DNA of 35,479 nt from Flavobacteriaceae bacterium (GCA_031277475.1 JAITMJ010000035.1:1-35479), one strand, 5' to 3'. Positions 17,349-24,971 are shown, counted from the stretch's first letter. Notes: generated by a model not told the origin, from the sequence alone. Numbers and translations: made by a program.

Positions 17349-18342
17349 CCACCGGAATTTTGAATTTCACAGTCCGCTGTTTTTGTGGCTGTTCCTGCTT
17401 TTCGTGCCGCTTTTGTTTTTAGACATTCGCCGAAAAAAAAGGAAAGGAATCGCCGTTCCGTCCACCCAAAATATGATTCCCGATTCCGGAATTTCCGTCG
17501 CGCTATTCATCCTAAAAATCACAAAATACATCGTTCTTTCCTGCATCATCATCGCTTTGGTAAGACCGCGAACATTCAATATTTCCGAAAACAGAGACGA
17601 AACCAAAGGCATTGATATTATGCTTTCTGTGGACGTTTCGTTCAGTATGCTTACGAAAGATTTTGACCCCGATCGTTTGACGGCTCTGAAAGAAATCGCC
17701 ATAAAATTTGTGCGAAAAAGATTGAACGACAGAATCGGGTTGGTAACTTATTCCGGCGAAGCGTTCACGAAAGTTCCCGTAACTTCCGACCACGAAATTG
17801 TGATTGACGAATTGGAAAATCTGGATCCTACGGAATTGGAACCCGGAACTGCCATCGGCGAAGGACTTTCCGTAGCGGTAAACCATTTGAAAAACAGCAA
17901 AGCGAAAAGCAAAATCATCATTTTGATGACGGACGGCGTGAACACGATTGAAAACGCGATGCCGCCGCAAATTGCCGCCGAACTTGCGAAAAGCAACGGC
18001 ATAAAAGTCTATTCCATAGGAATCGGAACCAATGGCTACGCGCTGATGCCGACACAAGTTGACATTTTTGGAAACCTGATTTTCAATCAAACCGAAGTGA
18101 AAATTGACGAGCCGGTTTTGAAATACATCGCCGGCGAAACCGGCGGAAAATACTTTAGAGCAACGTCTAACAGCAGCCTCGAAGAAATTTATGACGATAT
18201 TGACACCTTAGAAAAATCCGACACAAAATCCGTGAAACTCTACAACTACGACGAATATTTCCGAACATTTCTCTGGATTGCTTTGTCGGTTCTGCTTTTC
18301 GATGCGCTGTTGAGATGGGTGTTTTTTAAGTTTTTGGATTGA
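17341..18342 (+). CDS. batA: BatA-type von Willebrand factor A membrane protein
   Basis: A 333-residue inner-membrane protein. Two N-terminal membrane segments (LFLWLFLLFVPLLFLDI, about 13-29; VALFILKITKYIVLSCIIIA, about 53-72) are followed by a VWA domain with an intact metal site: Asp98-x-Ser100-x-Ser102 in SVDVSFSM, a Thr in the GEAFTKV loop, and ILMTDG. A third membrane segment (about 310-330) closes the protein. Bat proteins are linked to oxygen and stress tolerance and may form a complex with BatD-like partners. The start overlaps the preceding gene. BatB and BatC, normally next, are missing: a convergent gene ends 22 bp away. Confidence 0.88.
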   Translation: MFNHRNFEFHSPLFLWLFLLFVPLLFLDIRRKKRKGIAVPSTQNMIPDSGISVALFILKITKYIVLSCIIIALVRPRTFNISENRDETKGIDIMLSVDVSFSMLTKDFDPDRLTALKEIAIKFVRKRLNDRIGLVTYSGEAFTKVPVTSDHEIVIDELENLDPTELEPGTAIGEGLSVAVNHLKNSKAKSKIIILMTDGVNTIENAMPPQIAAELAKSNGIKVYSIGIGTNGYALMPTQVDIFGNLIFNQTEVKIDEPVLKYIAGETGGKYFRATSNSSLEEIYDDIDTLEKSDTKSVKLYNYDEYFRTFLWIALSVLLFDALLRWVFFKFLD

Positions 18343-18364
18343 TGAAAAAAATAATTTTAATTCA

Positions 18365-20128
18365 TCAAAACGCAATCTTCACGCCGCCCAAAATTTGTAC
18401 TCCCAAAACTTTGTAGCCGTTGAACGTTTGATATTTGGTGTTCAGCAAATTGTTTCCGAGTGCAAAAATACTGAAATTTTTGTGAATTTTATATTCCGCC
18501 GAAAGATTCAAATCTGCAAATCCGCCCACTTTTTCGTCCCGATTTTCTTCCATTGTAAAAACCGCCGGATTAGTTGCCGGATTGGTGATGTCTTTAAAAA
18601 TATTCGTGGTTCGGTCGCTGAAAAAAATCGCGTCAAAACCCAGCAAAAGTTTCTTTTCCAATGTGGTGAATTTCGCACCGATGTTGGCTTTCAGCAAAGG
18701 TTTGTTGTAGATATTTTCGTAGTTTTCCAAATCGTATTTTGCATAATTCAGTTCTCCGTTCAAAACCAGATTTTCCAAAGGAAAATATTGAACAGAGGCT
18801 TTCACATCGCTGATGTTTCCGGAATCGTAAACCGTTGAAAAAACATTGGCAAAATCGTAAGCAGAGCGATTTAGCGTGCATTCGTCATCAAAAATATTAT
18901 CGGCTTCAAAGAACGCTATATTTTTCGCTTTGGCAAAACCTGCGGAAACATCGTATTTTAAATTTTCGGCAACATCTCCGCGAAGTCCGAAATAAAAATG
19001 ATATTTTGTTTCGGTGGGCATAAGTTGCTGATCGGGAAGCAGATACGGATTTTCGCGTAAAAAATCGGCGTAGGAATTTAATTTCAAACCGCCGTCAATT
19101 CCCGCATAAAACTTAAATTCTTCGGTTGCCGCAAATTGAAATTCGGCTTTCGGAAACCATAAAAAATCGTTTTCCGTTGTGTTTTCGGGAAGTGCATTGC
19201 TTCCAAATTTGGAATCTGTGAAAGAAAAATCGGAGCCGAGCATTAAATAAGATTCTCCTTTTCTAAACGTGATTTTCGGCGAAGCGATGCCGCTAAAAAA
19301 GTTAGACGAATGTTCGTCCAAAATCGCAAAATCCGTTTTCTGTGTAGCAATTCCGATTCCCAAATCTGCGTTCAAAACAATGTCATCACTCAAATCTACG
19401 GAATGTTTGGAAAGGTTGAGCAAAATTTCCGCCGAACTTTCTTTTGCCTTGAATTTATCGGATAAAAACGAGGATTTGATGCGAATATCATTTAAAATAT
19501 TGTTGGAATAAAAATCGTAGTAACCGTTGATTTTTATTTGGCTGACGTTTTGCTTCACATCAATATCCGCCGGCGGTTGAAAGGCGTAAATTCCGTAGAA
19601 ATTATAATCTTCTCGTCCGTATTCCGCATTGATATTGAATTTTCCGACTTCGCCATAGCCGTTGATAAACGCCGAAATATTTCCGGAACTTTGTTTGGAA
19701 CTCCAATCGTAATCGTCTTTCAAACCGCTCGTGGAAAGGAAATGAACATCGCCGCCGATTTCGATTTTATTTTCGAGAATACCGGAAATATTGCCGTCTG
19801 CAAGAATTTTTCCGAAATTTCCCATTCCGAAACGGAAATAATTGTTTTGGAGATTGGCATCAAATTTCGGTGAAATATCTTCGCCTTGAATTTCCGAAGT
19901 TCGAAAATCCGAAACCGCCGGAACATCGGTGATATCGTATTTCAGGTTGATGGAATCCTGAATTTTCTTTTCTTTCGGCGGATAATTTTTGACGGTGGCA
20001 ACGGATGTTTTTTTCTTTTCGATTTTTTTCACTTCCGGCTCGCGTTTTTTGTCTAAAATCAGCCGTTCTTCTTTGATTTGCGAAAGCGCAAACGGCGAAA
20101 CGCACAGGAATATTAAAATATATTTCAT
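18365..20128 (-). CDS. TonB-receptor-like outer-membrane beta-barrel protein
   Basis: A 587-residue exported protein (signal peptide MKYILIFLCVSPFALSQ). A short charged segment rich in K and E (about 20-60) is followed by a run of alternating, aromatic-rich strands up to a C-terminal phenylalanine (GGVKIAF), as in outer-membrane barrels. There is no recognisable TonB plug domain or TonB box, so it resembles the plug-less TonB-dependent-receptor-like proteins of flavobacteria and may not transport by itself. The ATG lies exactly at the end of the ~90-bp leader repeat (copy C). It converges with batA. Confidence 0.75.
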   Translation of the reverse strand: MKYILIFLCVSPFALSQIKEERLILDKKREPEVKKIEKKKTSVATVKNYPPKEKKIQDSINLKYDITDVPAVSDFRTSEIQGEDISPKFDANLQNNYFRFGMGNFGKILADGNISGILENKIEIGGDVHFLSTSGLKDDYDWSSKQSSGNISAFINGYGEVGKFNINAEYGREDYNFYGIYAFQPPADIDVKQNVSQIKINGYYDFYSNNILNDIRIKSSFLSDKFKAKESSAEILLNLSKHSVDLSDDIVLNADLGIGIATQKTDFAILDEHSSNFFSGIASPKITFRKGESYLMLGSDFSFTDSKFGSNALPENTTENDFLWFPKAEFQFAATEEFKFYAGIDGGLKLNSYADFLRENPYLLPDQQLMPTETKYHFYFGLRGDVAENLKYDVSAGFAKAKNIAFFEADNIFDDECTLNRSAYDFANVFSTVYDSGNISDVKASVQYFPLENLVLNGELNYAKYDLENYENIYNKPLLKANIGAKFTTLEKKLLLGFDAIFFSDRTTNIFKDITNPATNPAVFTMEENRDEKVGGFADLNLSAEYKIHKNFSIFALGNNLLNTKYQTFNGYKVLGVQILGGVKIAF

Positions 20129-20220
20129 CTGTTTATATTTTATTTTTTTCAGCGGTCAGATGGAACACCTTGTACAATCATTCGCTTGTGTGTCAATATT
20201 TGTCATGGGTGTTTCGTCAT
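20129..20220 (-). repeat. Conserved leader repeat, copy C
   Basis: Inverted relative to copies A and B; it ends ATATAAACAG immediately before the ATG of the beta-barrel gene, exactly as copy B ends before mnmA. It differs from copy B at only a few positions. Confidence 0.85.
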
Positions 20221-20274
20221 AATTGTATAAACGGCGCAAGTGTAAATTTATTGGTCTCAAATATGGTTAAACGA

Positions 20275-20412
20275 GGCTGTCTCGAAAACACGCAGATGAC
20301 ACAGATTTTGCAAATTTACGCGGATAAAAGAAAATATCACTTTTATAACAATCTGATATTCATATATATAAAATCGGCGTTATCTGTGTGCCAAATTACT
20401 TTTAAGACAGCC
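20275..20412. mobile_element. MITE-like element with GGCTGTCT termini
   Basis: Terminal inverted repeats GGCTGTCT (20275-20282) and AGACAGCC (20405-20412) extend imperfectly inward (11 of 13 bases). The 138-bp element has no reading frame. GAGGCTGTCTC-type ends resemble the termini of some Bacteroidota insertion sequences, so it may be a non-autonomous derivative. No clear target duplication is visible. With copy C of the leader repeat it fills the gap before sufE. Confidence 0.5.
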
Positions 20413-20422
20413 ACAAAAATAA

Positions 20423-20851
20423 TTAAAGTCCATAATGGTTTAGTTGATATGCCACCGCGTAGAATTTTATTTGTTTCGTCATTGCCATCAATCCGTTAGC
20501 ACGAGACGGCGAAAGAAATTCCTGAAGTCCGATTTCACTGATGAAATCAAAATCCGAATCCAAAATTTCCTGCGTGGAATGTCCGCTGTAAATGGAGACC
20601 AAAAGTGCAACAATTCCCTTTGGAAGAATGCCGTCCGAATCTGCGTCAAAATACAGTTTTCCATCCCGAAACTCCGCATCTATCCACACTTTGGATTGGC
20701 AACCTTTTATCAAGTTTTCTTCCGTTTTTTTATTTCCCGGTAAATCTTTCAACGCTTTTCCTAAACTGATGAGATACTCGTATTTCTGCTCCCAATCTTC
20801 TAAAAAAGCAAATTCTTCTACTATTTTCTGCTGGTTTTCTTTTATGGTCAT
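20423..20851 (-). CDS. sufE: SufE-like cysteine desulfurase sulfur acceptor
   Basis: A 142-residue SufE-family protein that accepts persulfide sulfur from SufS and passes it to the SufBCD scaffold for Fe-S cluster assembly. The active-site cysteine is Cys51 in KGCQSKVW, at the same position as in the E. coli protein. Other family-like features are EYLISLGKALKDLP and LSPSRANGLMAM. The other suf genes are not in this window, so it is a detached copy. Confidence 0.95.
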   Translation of the reverse strand: MTIKENQQKIVEEFAFLEDWEQKYEYLISLGKALKDLPGNKKTEENLIKGCQSKVWIDAEFRDGKLYFDADSDGILPKGIVALLVSIYSGHSTQEILDSDFDFISEIGLQEFLSPSRANGLMAMTKQIKFYAVAYQLNHYGL

Positions 20852-21016
20852 TTTTCTTTTTGTAAAACAATATATTTGGTTTGTAGCCGCTATATTTTAT
20901 TTTACAAAATTATATAAAATTTTAATCGAAATTTTTACAGTATGTTTTTTTACAAAAATTCATATAATTTGATATGACATATTTTTCAATCAAAAGGTTT
21001 TTCAATCATTATTATA

Positions 21017-21048
21017 CTGACAAATTCTTACATTATTTCTTATCTTTG
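21017..21048 (+). promoter_or_regulatory. Promoter of the DUF1599 gene
   Basis: A -33-like CTGACA (21017-21022) and a -7 box TATCTTTG (21041-21048), 17 nt before the ATG. The surrounding 200 bp are very AT-rich and otherwise empty. Confidence 0.65.
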
Positions 21049-21065
21049 AACAATCGAAAAAAAAT

Positions 21066-21602
21066 ATGCAGACAACTTCTTCACAATTCGATAAAGTGAT
21101 TTCGCAATGCCGCGATTTGTTTTCAAAAAAAATGAAAGATTACGGTGCGGCTTGGCGCGTTTTGAGATCAAGTTCCGTTACCGATCAAATTTATATTAAA
21201 ATAAACCGAATCCGAACCGTGCAAATGAACGGTGTAAAAAGAGTGGATGAAAGCGAAGAAGAAGTGTTTATGGCGATCGTTAATTATTCGATTATCGGTT
21301 TGATTCAATTGGAAAAAGGAATTTCGGACATTATTAATGAAGAGCCGCAGGAAATTTTTGAACTTTATGACAAATTCACTGCTGAAGCCAAAAATCTGAT
21401 GGAACACAAAAACCACGATTATGGCGAAGCGTGGAGAGAAATGCGGATTTCCTCAATTACGGATTTGATTTATCAAAAAGTTTTGCGGACGAAACAAATT
21501 GAAGACAACGGCGGGAAAACATTGGCTTCCGAAGGGCTATCCGCAAACTATTTCGATATGCTGAATTATGCAGTTTTTTGTTTAATTAGATTGAGTGAAT
21601 AA
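21066..21602 (+). CDS. DUF1599 domain protein (tandem-repeat)
   Basis: A 178-residue cytoplasmic protein made of two similar halves: KDYGAAWRVLRSSSVTDQIY with the NRIRTVQMNG tract, and HDYGEAWREMRISSITDLIY with the LRTKQIEDNG tract. This is the DUF1599 pattern (PF07659), which has been grouped with nucleotide-modification-associated domains; its biochemical role is not known to me. The internal duplication looks ancient, since only key residues are shared. It has its own promoter and a possible hairpin terminator behind it. Confidence 0.85.
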   Translation: MQTTSSQFDKVISQCRDLFSKKMKDYGAAWRVLRSSSVTDQIYIKINRIRTVQMNGVKRVDESEEEVFMAIVNYSIIGLIQLEKGISDIINEEPQEIFELYDKFTAEAKNLMEHKNHDYGEAWREMRISSITDLIYQKVLRTKQIEDNGGKTLASEGLSANYFDMLNYAVFCLIRLSE

Positions 21603-21617
21603 GAACTATTAAATTGA

Positions 21618-21651
21618 TAGAACATTTTTTTCAAAAAATAAGAATGCTCTA
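21618..21651 (+). terminator. Possible hairpin terminator behind the DUF1599 gene
   Basis: TAGAACATT (21618-21626) pairs with AATGCTCTA (21643-21651) with one mismatch, and the T- and A-runs between them can extend the stem. There is no clean T-tract afterwards, so the terminator role is uncertain. Confidence 0.35.
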
Positions 21652-21729
21652 ATTTGACGCTGAATGGTGTCTGCAACGATCTAAAATCCGTCGTGAAAAA
21701 AAATAAAAAACCGCCAAAAAAAACACTCT

Positions 21730-22683
21730 TCAGCAGAGATAATTCTGACTTTCAAACTTCCCTATTCCTAATAAACAAAACTTTTTTACCACTTTTTCAA
21801 AACTTTCGGATGAGAGTGTCTCATCAAAAAGCCCCATTTGTTTTTGTTGATTAAAGCCTTTACCCGATATTGGAGATAGTTTCCATTTTGTTTCAAGCAT
21901 TTTTTCTAATCCGTATATATTGGAAGTCATAAAGAATAATGCGTAATAGTTTCCTTTTTCTCGTTCGATATAGTGTGAACAAGTATAATATTTGTGATTT
22001 ATTGATAGTGCTTCTTTTATAGAAAAAATATATTCACCTATTGAATTGCTGTTTATTTGGCTGTTAAAAAACGAATTGATAAAATTTCTCAATGGTTCAT
22101 ACTGTGCTGTTTCTTCATCTTGTAGTGCTTTTTCCGTAAAGCGATACATTTGCATTACGGGCAAAAACAAAATTATTTCCGTTGAATTATTTTTCAACAG
22201 ATTAATTATTTTTTCTTTACTAATAGTAGAGTAACCATACGGGTCTATAAATACAAGATTTCGGTTGTTTCTTGGATAAGCATTGACCTTTTGGGCTACA
22301 ATATCAAGCATATTATTAGCATCCTCATTGTAATAATCCACATTAAAATTGTTTATAGATTGAACACTTATATTTTGTCTTACATTTTCAAGTTTTTTCC
22401 CGTCAAAGTCATTTACCGTAAGGGTAATCTTTGTAGAATGATTACCTATTTCACTATTAACGTTCTCTATACAATCAACAGCCAGAAGCGGACTCCCTTT
22501 TTTGCCGTCATCATATATTCCGGCACCACAAAAAATATCAAAAATATTAATCCGGGGACAGAAATCTGCACGACATAACACTCTTAAATAATGCTCCAAA
22601 TACCCTTTAAACAAATCTAATTTTGCTTGAGTATGAGGTAAAATATTTTTCTTAGCATTTTCTTTTTTTATAGGCTTTTTCAT
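21730..22683 (-). CDS. Three-Cys-motif partner protein TcmP-like
   Basis: A 317-residue protein with the N-terminal signature of the TcmP family (TIGR04474): HTQAKLDLFKGYLEHYL, then INIFDIFCGAGIY and KKGSPLLAV. FDIFCGAG (48-55) resembles SAM-binding motif I of class I methyltransferases, and VFIDPYG (144-150) the motif IV position, so it is probably a methyltransferase-fold protein. Family members usually sit beside a DUF5131 (phage Gp37/Gp68-like) partner; none is seen here. The gene looks more AT-rich than mraZ and rsmH and lies where the division cluster should continue. The C-terminal end after SSESFEKVVKK is not family-like to my eye and may be truncated. Confidence 0.75.
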   Translation of the reverse strand: MKKPIKKENAKKNILPHTQAKLDLFKGYLEHYLRVLCRADFCPRINIFDIFCGAGIYDDGKKGSPLLAVDCIENVNSEIGNHSTKITLTVNDFDGKKLENVRQNISVQSINNFNVDYYNEDANNMLDIVAQKVNAYPRNNRNLVFIDPYGYSTISKEKIINLLKNNSTEIILFLPVMQMYRFTEKALQDEETAQYEPLRNFINSFFNSQINSNSIGEYIFSIKEALSINHKYYTCSHYIEREKGNYYALFFMTSNIYGLEKMLETKWKLSPISGKGFNQQKQMGLFDETLSSESFEKVVKKFCLLGIGKFESQNYLC

Positions 22684-22830
22684 AATTTATTTTTATTTCA
22701 ATAATTTTCTCTACTAAAACTTTCATTTGTTGAATGGCGATCTGGTTTAATTTTAAACTCTGATTTATTTTTTAATTATACCGAATTCGACATAATTAAA
22801 ATCCATATTTTTATATTTCATATTATTGTG

Positions 22831-22913
22831 CCGCTCTCCGAGCGGAGTTTGTGGTTTCTCTTTTACTTCCACAGGCTTGCGCCTGCGGTTATTCACATTC
22901 AGTCCTACGGACT
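22831..22913 (-). repeat. Multi-hairpin cluster, copy 3
   Basis: Three stems in the same order as the clusters around the S41 gene, on the minus strand: AGTCC-GTA-GGACT (22913-22901), CCGCAGGC-GCAA-GCCTGTGG (22888-22869) and CCGCTC-GGA-GAGCGG (22845-22831). It lies between tcmP and rsmH. Confidence 0.8.
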
Positions 22914-22944
22914 GCTTTTTTTTCAAATCTCAAAACTTCAAATC

Positions 22945-22996
22945 TCAAACATCATTCTTGCCATTTTTTCCCCCTTCGGGGGACAGGGGGCTTCCC
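22945..22996 (-). repeat. G/C-run palindrome forming the rsmH 3' end
   Basis: On the minus strand: GGGAAGCCCCCTGTCCCCCG then AAGGGGGAAA, followed by a related tail up to and including the TGA stop. It is identical over 30 bases to 24071-24100 in mraZ. Confidence 0.9.
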
Positions 22997-24009
22997 ACTC
23001 TCATTTTCGCGCTTCTCGCTCTCGGATTTTCCTCGATTTCGCGGTCGTCCGGAACGGTGGCTTTGCTTTGCAAGAGTTCAAAAGTTTTTTTATAATTTCC
23101 GAAAATGTCTCTTTCCGGTTCGCCCTCGAACATTCCGTTTTTTAAAAATCTCTTTACCAATCGGTCTTCCAAAGAATGATAGGAAATCACGACCAATCTT
23201 CCGCCCGGTTTCAAAATTCTGTGCGCCTGAACCAGCATTTCTTTCAAGGCTTCCAATTCCTGATTCACCTCGATTCTCACGGATTGAAAAAGTTGCGCAA
23301 AAAACTTGTTTTGCCGATGTTGCGGAATATATCCGAACAATTTTTTCAAATCTTCCGTAGTTTCAATTTTTCGGGTTTTCCGATGATGCACAATTTCTCT
23401 CGCCAATTTTCTGGATTCTTTCAATTCACCGTAATGGTAGAAAATATCGGAGAGTGCTTCTTCGTCATATTCATTAATTATTTTTTGGGCATCGAGGTTT
23501 TGTTTCGTGTTCATCCGCATATCCAAAGGTGCATTGCTGCGCGTGGAAAATCCGCGTTCGGCTTCATCAAATTGGTGAGAGGAAACGCCCAAATCTGCCA
23601 AAATGCCATCCACTTGCGAAATTCCGAACATCAAAAGCGCATTTTCCAGAAACCGAAAATTCTGATTGATTAATGTAAATCTTTCGTCATCAATCGTATT
23701 TTTGAGAGCGTCCAAATCTTGGTCGAAAGCGAAAAGTTTTCCTTTTTCCGAAAGGTTTTTCAGGATTTCGCGGGAATGTCCGCCGCCGCCAAAAGTGCAA
23801 TCCACATAAATTCCGCCGGAATTTACGACCAAATTTTCCACGCTTTTTTTCAACAAAACAGGGTTGTGAAAAAAAGAACCATCAGCCCCTTGTTCAAGCC
23901 CCCTTTCCCCCAAATCCAAAGGATTCGCCGATTCCTCTGAAAAAAATAATGATGAGGGAGGCAAAGGGGGAACATCTCTAATAATGTTATGTTTTTTTGA
24001 AATGGTCAT
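22945..24009 (-). CDS. rsmH: 16S rRNA (cytosine(1402)-N(4))-methyltransferase
   Basis: Methylates C1402 of 16S rRNA with SAM. The core is complete: HNPVLLKKSVENL, the SAM loop VDCTFGGGGHS, ILADLGVSSHQFD, GFSTRSNAPLDMRM, FQSVRIEVNQEL, LVVISYHSLEDR and NPRARSAKMRV. Both ends are abnormal. I start at the ATG at 24009 (354 residues); residues about 13-45, between ISKKHNIIRD and the normal start at HNPVLL, come from a repeat-like insertion. The C-terminal tail GSPLSPEGG...KNDV and the stop lie in a palindromic repeat shared with mraZ. It follows mraZ by 38 bp, as usual, but ftsL and ftsI do not follow it. Confidence 0.94.
   Translation of the reverse strand: MTISKKHNIIRDVPPLPPSSLFFSEESANPLDLGERGLEQGADGSFFHNPVLLKKSVENLVVNSGGIYVDCTFGGGGHSREILKNLSEKGKLFAFDQDLDALKNTIDDERFTLINQNFRFLENALLMFGISQVDGILADLGVSSHQFDEAERGFSTRSNAPLDMRMNTKQNLDAQKIINEYDEEALSDIFYHYGELKESRKLAREIVHHRKTRKIETTEDLKKLFGYIPQHRQNKFFAQLFQSVRIEVNQELEALKEMLVQAHRILKPGGRLVVISYHSLEDRLVKRFLKNGMFEGEPERDIFGNYKKTFELLQSKATVPDDREIEENPRARSAKMRVGSPLSPEGGKNGKNDV
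23875..23973 (-). repeat. Repeat-like insertion in the rsmH N-terminus
   Basis: Encodes about 33 residues absent from ordinary RsmH. It contains TTTGGGGGAAAGGGGGCTTG, related to the G/C-run palindrome, and GGAATCGGCGAATCC, whose complement also occurs (as GATTCGCCGATTCC) in the insert of leader repeat copy A near 16172. It keeps the frame open. Confidence 0.7.
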
Positions 24010-24047
24010 TTTTTTTGATTTTTTTGATTTTCTTTTAAATAAAATTT

Positions 24048-24100
24048 TCAAACGTCATTTTTACCATAGTTTCCCCCTTCGGGGGACAGGGGGCTTCCCA
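24048..24100 (-). repeat. G/C-run palindrome forming the mraZ 3' end
   Basis: The second copy of the element at the rsmH end: GGGAAGCCCCCTGTCCCCCG then AAGGGGGAAA, then ACTATGGTAAAAATGACG and TTTGA with the stop. Corresponding bases in rsmH differ at only a few sites after the palindrome. Confidence 0.9.
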
Positions 24101-24536
24101 TCACATCTTCCGTCAGTTTTGCGAAATCGGTTTCGTTGGTGGCGATGTTTTCCTCGTAATCGTCTTTGTTCCAGATTTCAAAAAATTCTCCGACTCCCGA
24201 AATCACGATTTCTTTTTCGAGCGAGGCAAAAGTTTTTAAATCTTTCGGAATGAGGATTCTTTCGGCTTTGTCCGGTTCTGTGGTTTTCACGCCGGCGGTG
24301 AACATTCGGATAAAATCTGTATTTTTTTTGATGAAACGATTGAGTTCGTTGATTTTCGTCATCTGTTTTTCCCAAGGCTCCATCGGGTAAACTTCGAGGC
24401 ATTTCTGAAATACGGCTCTTTTCACAACCAACTGTTTATCAGAAAGTTGCGATAAATATTTAGCGAGCGGCAAAGGCAATTTTATCCTGCCTTTGTCGTC
24501 TATTTTGCATTTATATGTTTCGAAAAAATAAAACAT
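24048..24536 (-). CDS. mraZ: Transcriptional regulator MraZ
   Basis: DNA-binding regulator at the head of the division and cell-wall (dcw) cluster, with two tandem SpoVT/AbrB-like halves: YKCKIDDKGRIKLPLPLAKYL with CLEVYPMEPWE, and RILIPKDLKTFASLEKEIVI with FFEIWNKDDYEE. It is 162 residues long; the native protein should end near TEDVM, and the last 17 residues (GSPLSPEGGNYGKNDV plus the preceding junction) are encoded by a palindromic repeat that also supplies the stop. Three MraZ-type boxes precede its promoter, indicating autorepression. The -7 box is only 7 nt from the ATG. Confidence 0.95.
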   Translation of the reverse strand: MFYFFETYKCKIDDKGRIKLPLPLAKYLSQLSDKQLVVKRAVFQKCLEVYPMEPWEKQMTKINELNRFIKKNTDFIRMFTAGVKTTEPDKAERILIPKDLKTFASLEKEIVISGVGEFFEIWNKDDYEENIATNETDFAKLTEDVMGSPLSPEGGNYGKNDV

Positions 24537-24543
24537 TTGGGAA

Positions 24544-24551
24544 CAAATTTA
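24544..24551 (-). promoter_or_regulatory. -7 promoter box of mraZ
   Basis: TAAATTTG on the minus strand, 7 nt before the ATG, so transcription should begin at or beside the start codon, as for lpxD. Confidence 0.65.
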
Positions 24552-24560
24552 GATAATAAT

Positions 24561-24585
24561 TCCCAAAACATCCCACTTTTTCCCA
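24561..24585 (-). promoter_or_regulatory. MraZ operator: three TGGGA boxes
   Basis: TGGGA occurs at 24585-24581, 24575-24571 and 24565-24561 on the minus strand, an exact 10-bp period. Known MraZ operators are TGGGN direct repeats with 5-nt spacers, so this fits fully. The boxes end 9 bp before the -7 box and cover the -33 region, the right place for repression. Confidence 0.85.
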
Positions 24586-24957
24586 CCTTTCATCTTAATG
24601 TGGATAAGTTTCTGATTTTGTGTGGGTTCGGAGAATAAAAACAGCAATTAATAAAATCGGTTCGACAACAATATTACGGTAGAAATATCGTAAAGATGTT
24701 ATTAATTCGATGTGTTTGTCAGCACCGAAAATGCTGTAGAAATGATTGAATAAATGCAATCCGACAAAACAGCAATTACCAACCTTGAAATGTGATATAA
24801 CTTTTTTAATTCATATTTAGTACTTTTTGCTTTGTCACGATGAGGCTTCGACTTCGCTCAGCCTGACAAAAATTCAATGTTTAAGTTCAAGGTTCAAAGT
24901 TTCAGGTTTCGAGATTAGGAGCGTTTCAATCTTTCAATGTTTAAATCTTTAAATCAA
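24586..24957. other. Gap between the mraZ operator and feoB
   Basis: About 370 bp without a gene. Its right half holds a REP-like palindrome (24831-24869) and a 7/8-bp array (24885-24971). The left half contains AACAGCAATTA twice (near 24639 and 24769) and no other structure that I can see. Confidence 0.5.
24831..24869. repeat. REP-like palindrome
   Basis: TTTGTCACGATGAGGCTTCG continues into ACTTCGCTCAGCCTGACAAA; the outer TTGTCA/TGACAA pair. GGCTTCGACTTCGCTCAGCC is the exact complement of sequence inside the putative anti-sigma gene at 32233-32258. Confidence 0.8.
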
Positions 24958-24971
24958 TCATTTAAACATTT
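24885..24971. repeat. 7- then 8-bp phased array at the feoB 3' end
   Basis: GTTCAAG, GTTCAAA, GTTTCAG, GTTTCGA (7-bp step), then TTTCAATC, TTTCAATG, TTTAAATC, TTTAAATC, AATCATTT, AAACATTT (8-bp step). The last units run through the feoB stop codon. Confidence 0.65.

Noticed and set aside
22826..23360. Overlapping + strand frames at 22826-23360
   Set aside because: They translate a hairpin cluster, the G/C-run palindrome and antisense rsmH; none is protein-like.
24010..24051. A TTG start for rsmH at 24051
   Set aside because: It would start at the mraZ stop and add a lysine-rich run; the ATG at 24009 is more plausible.
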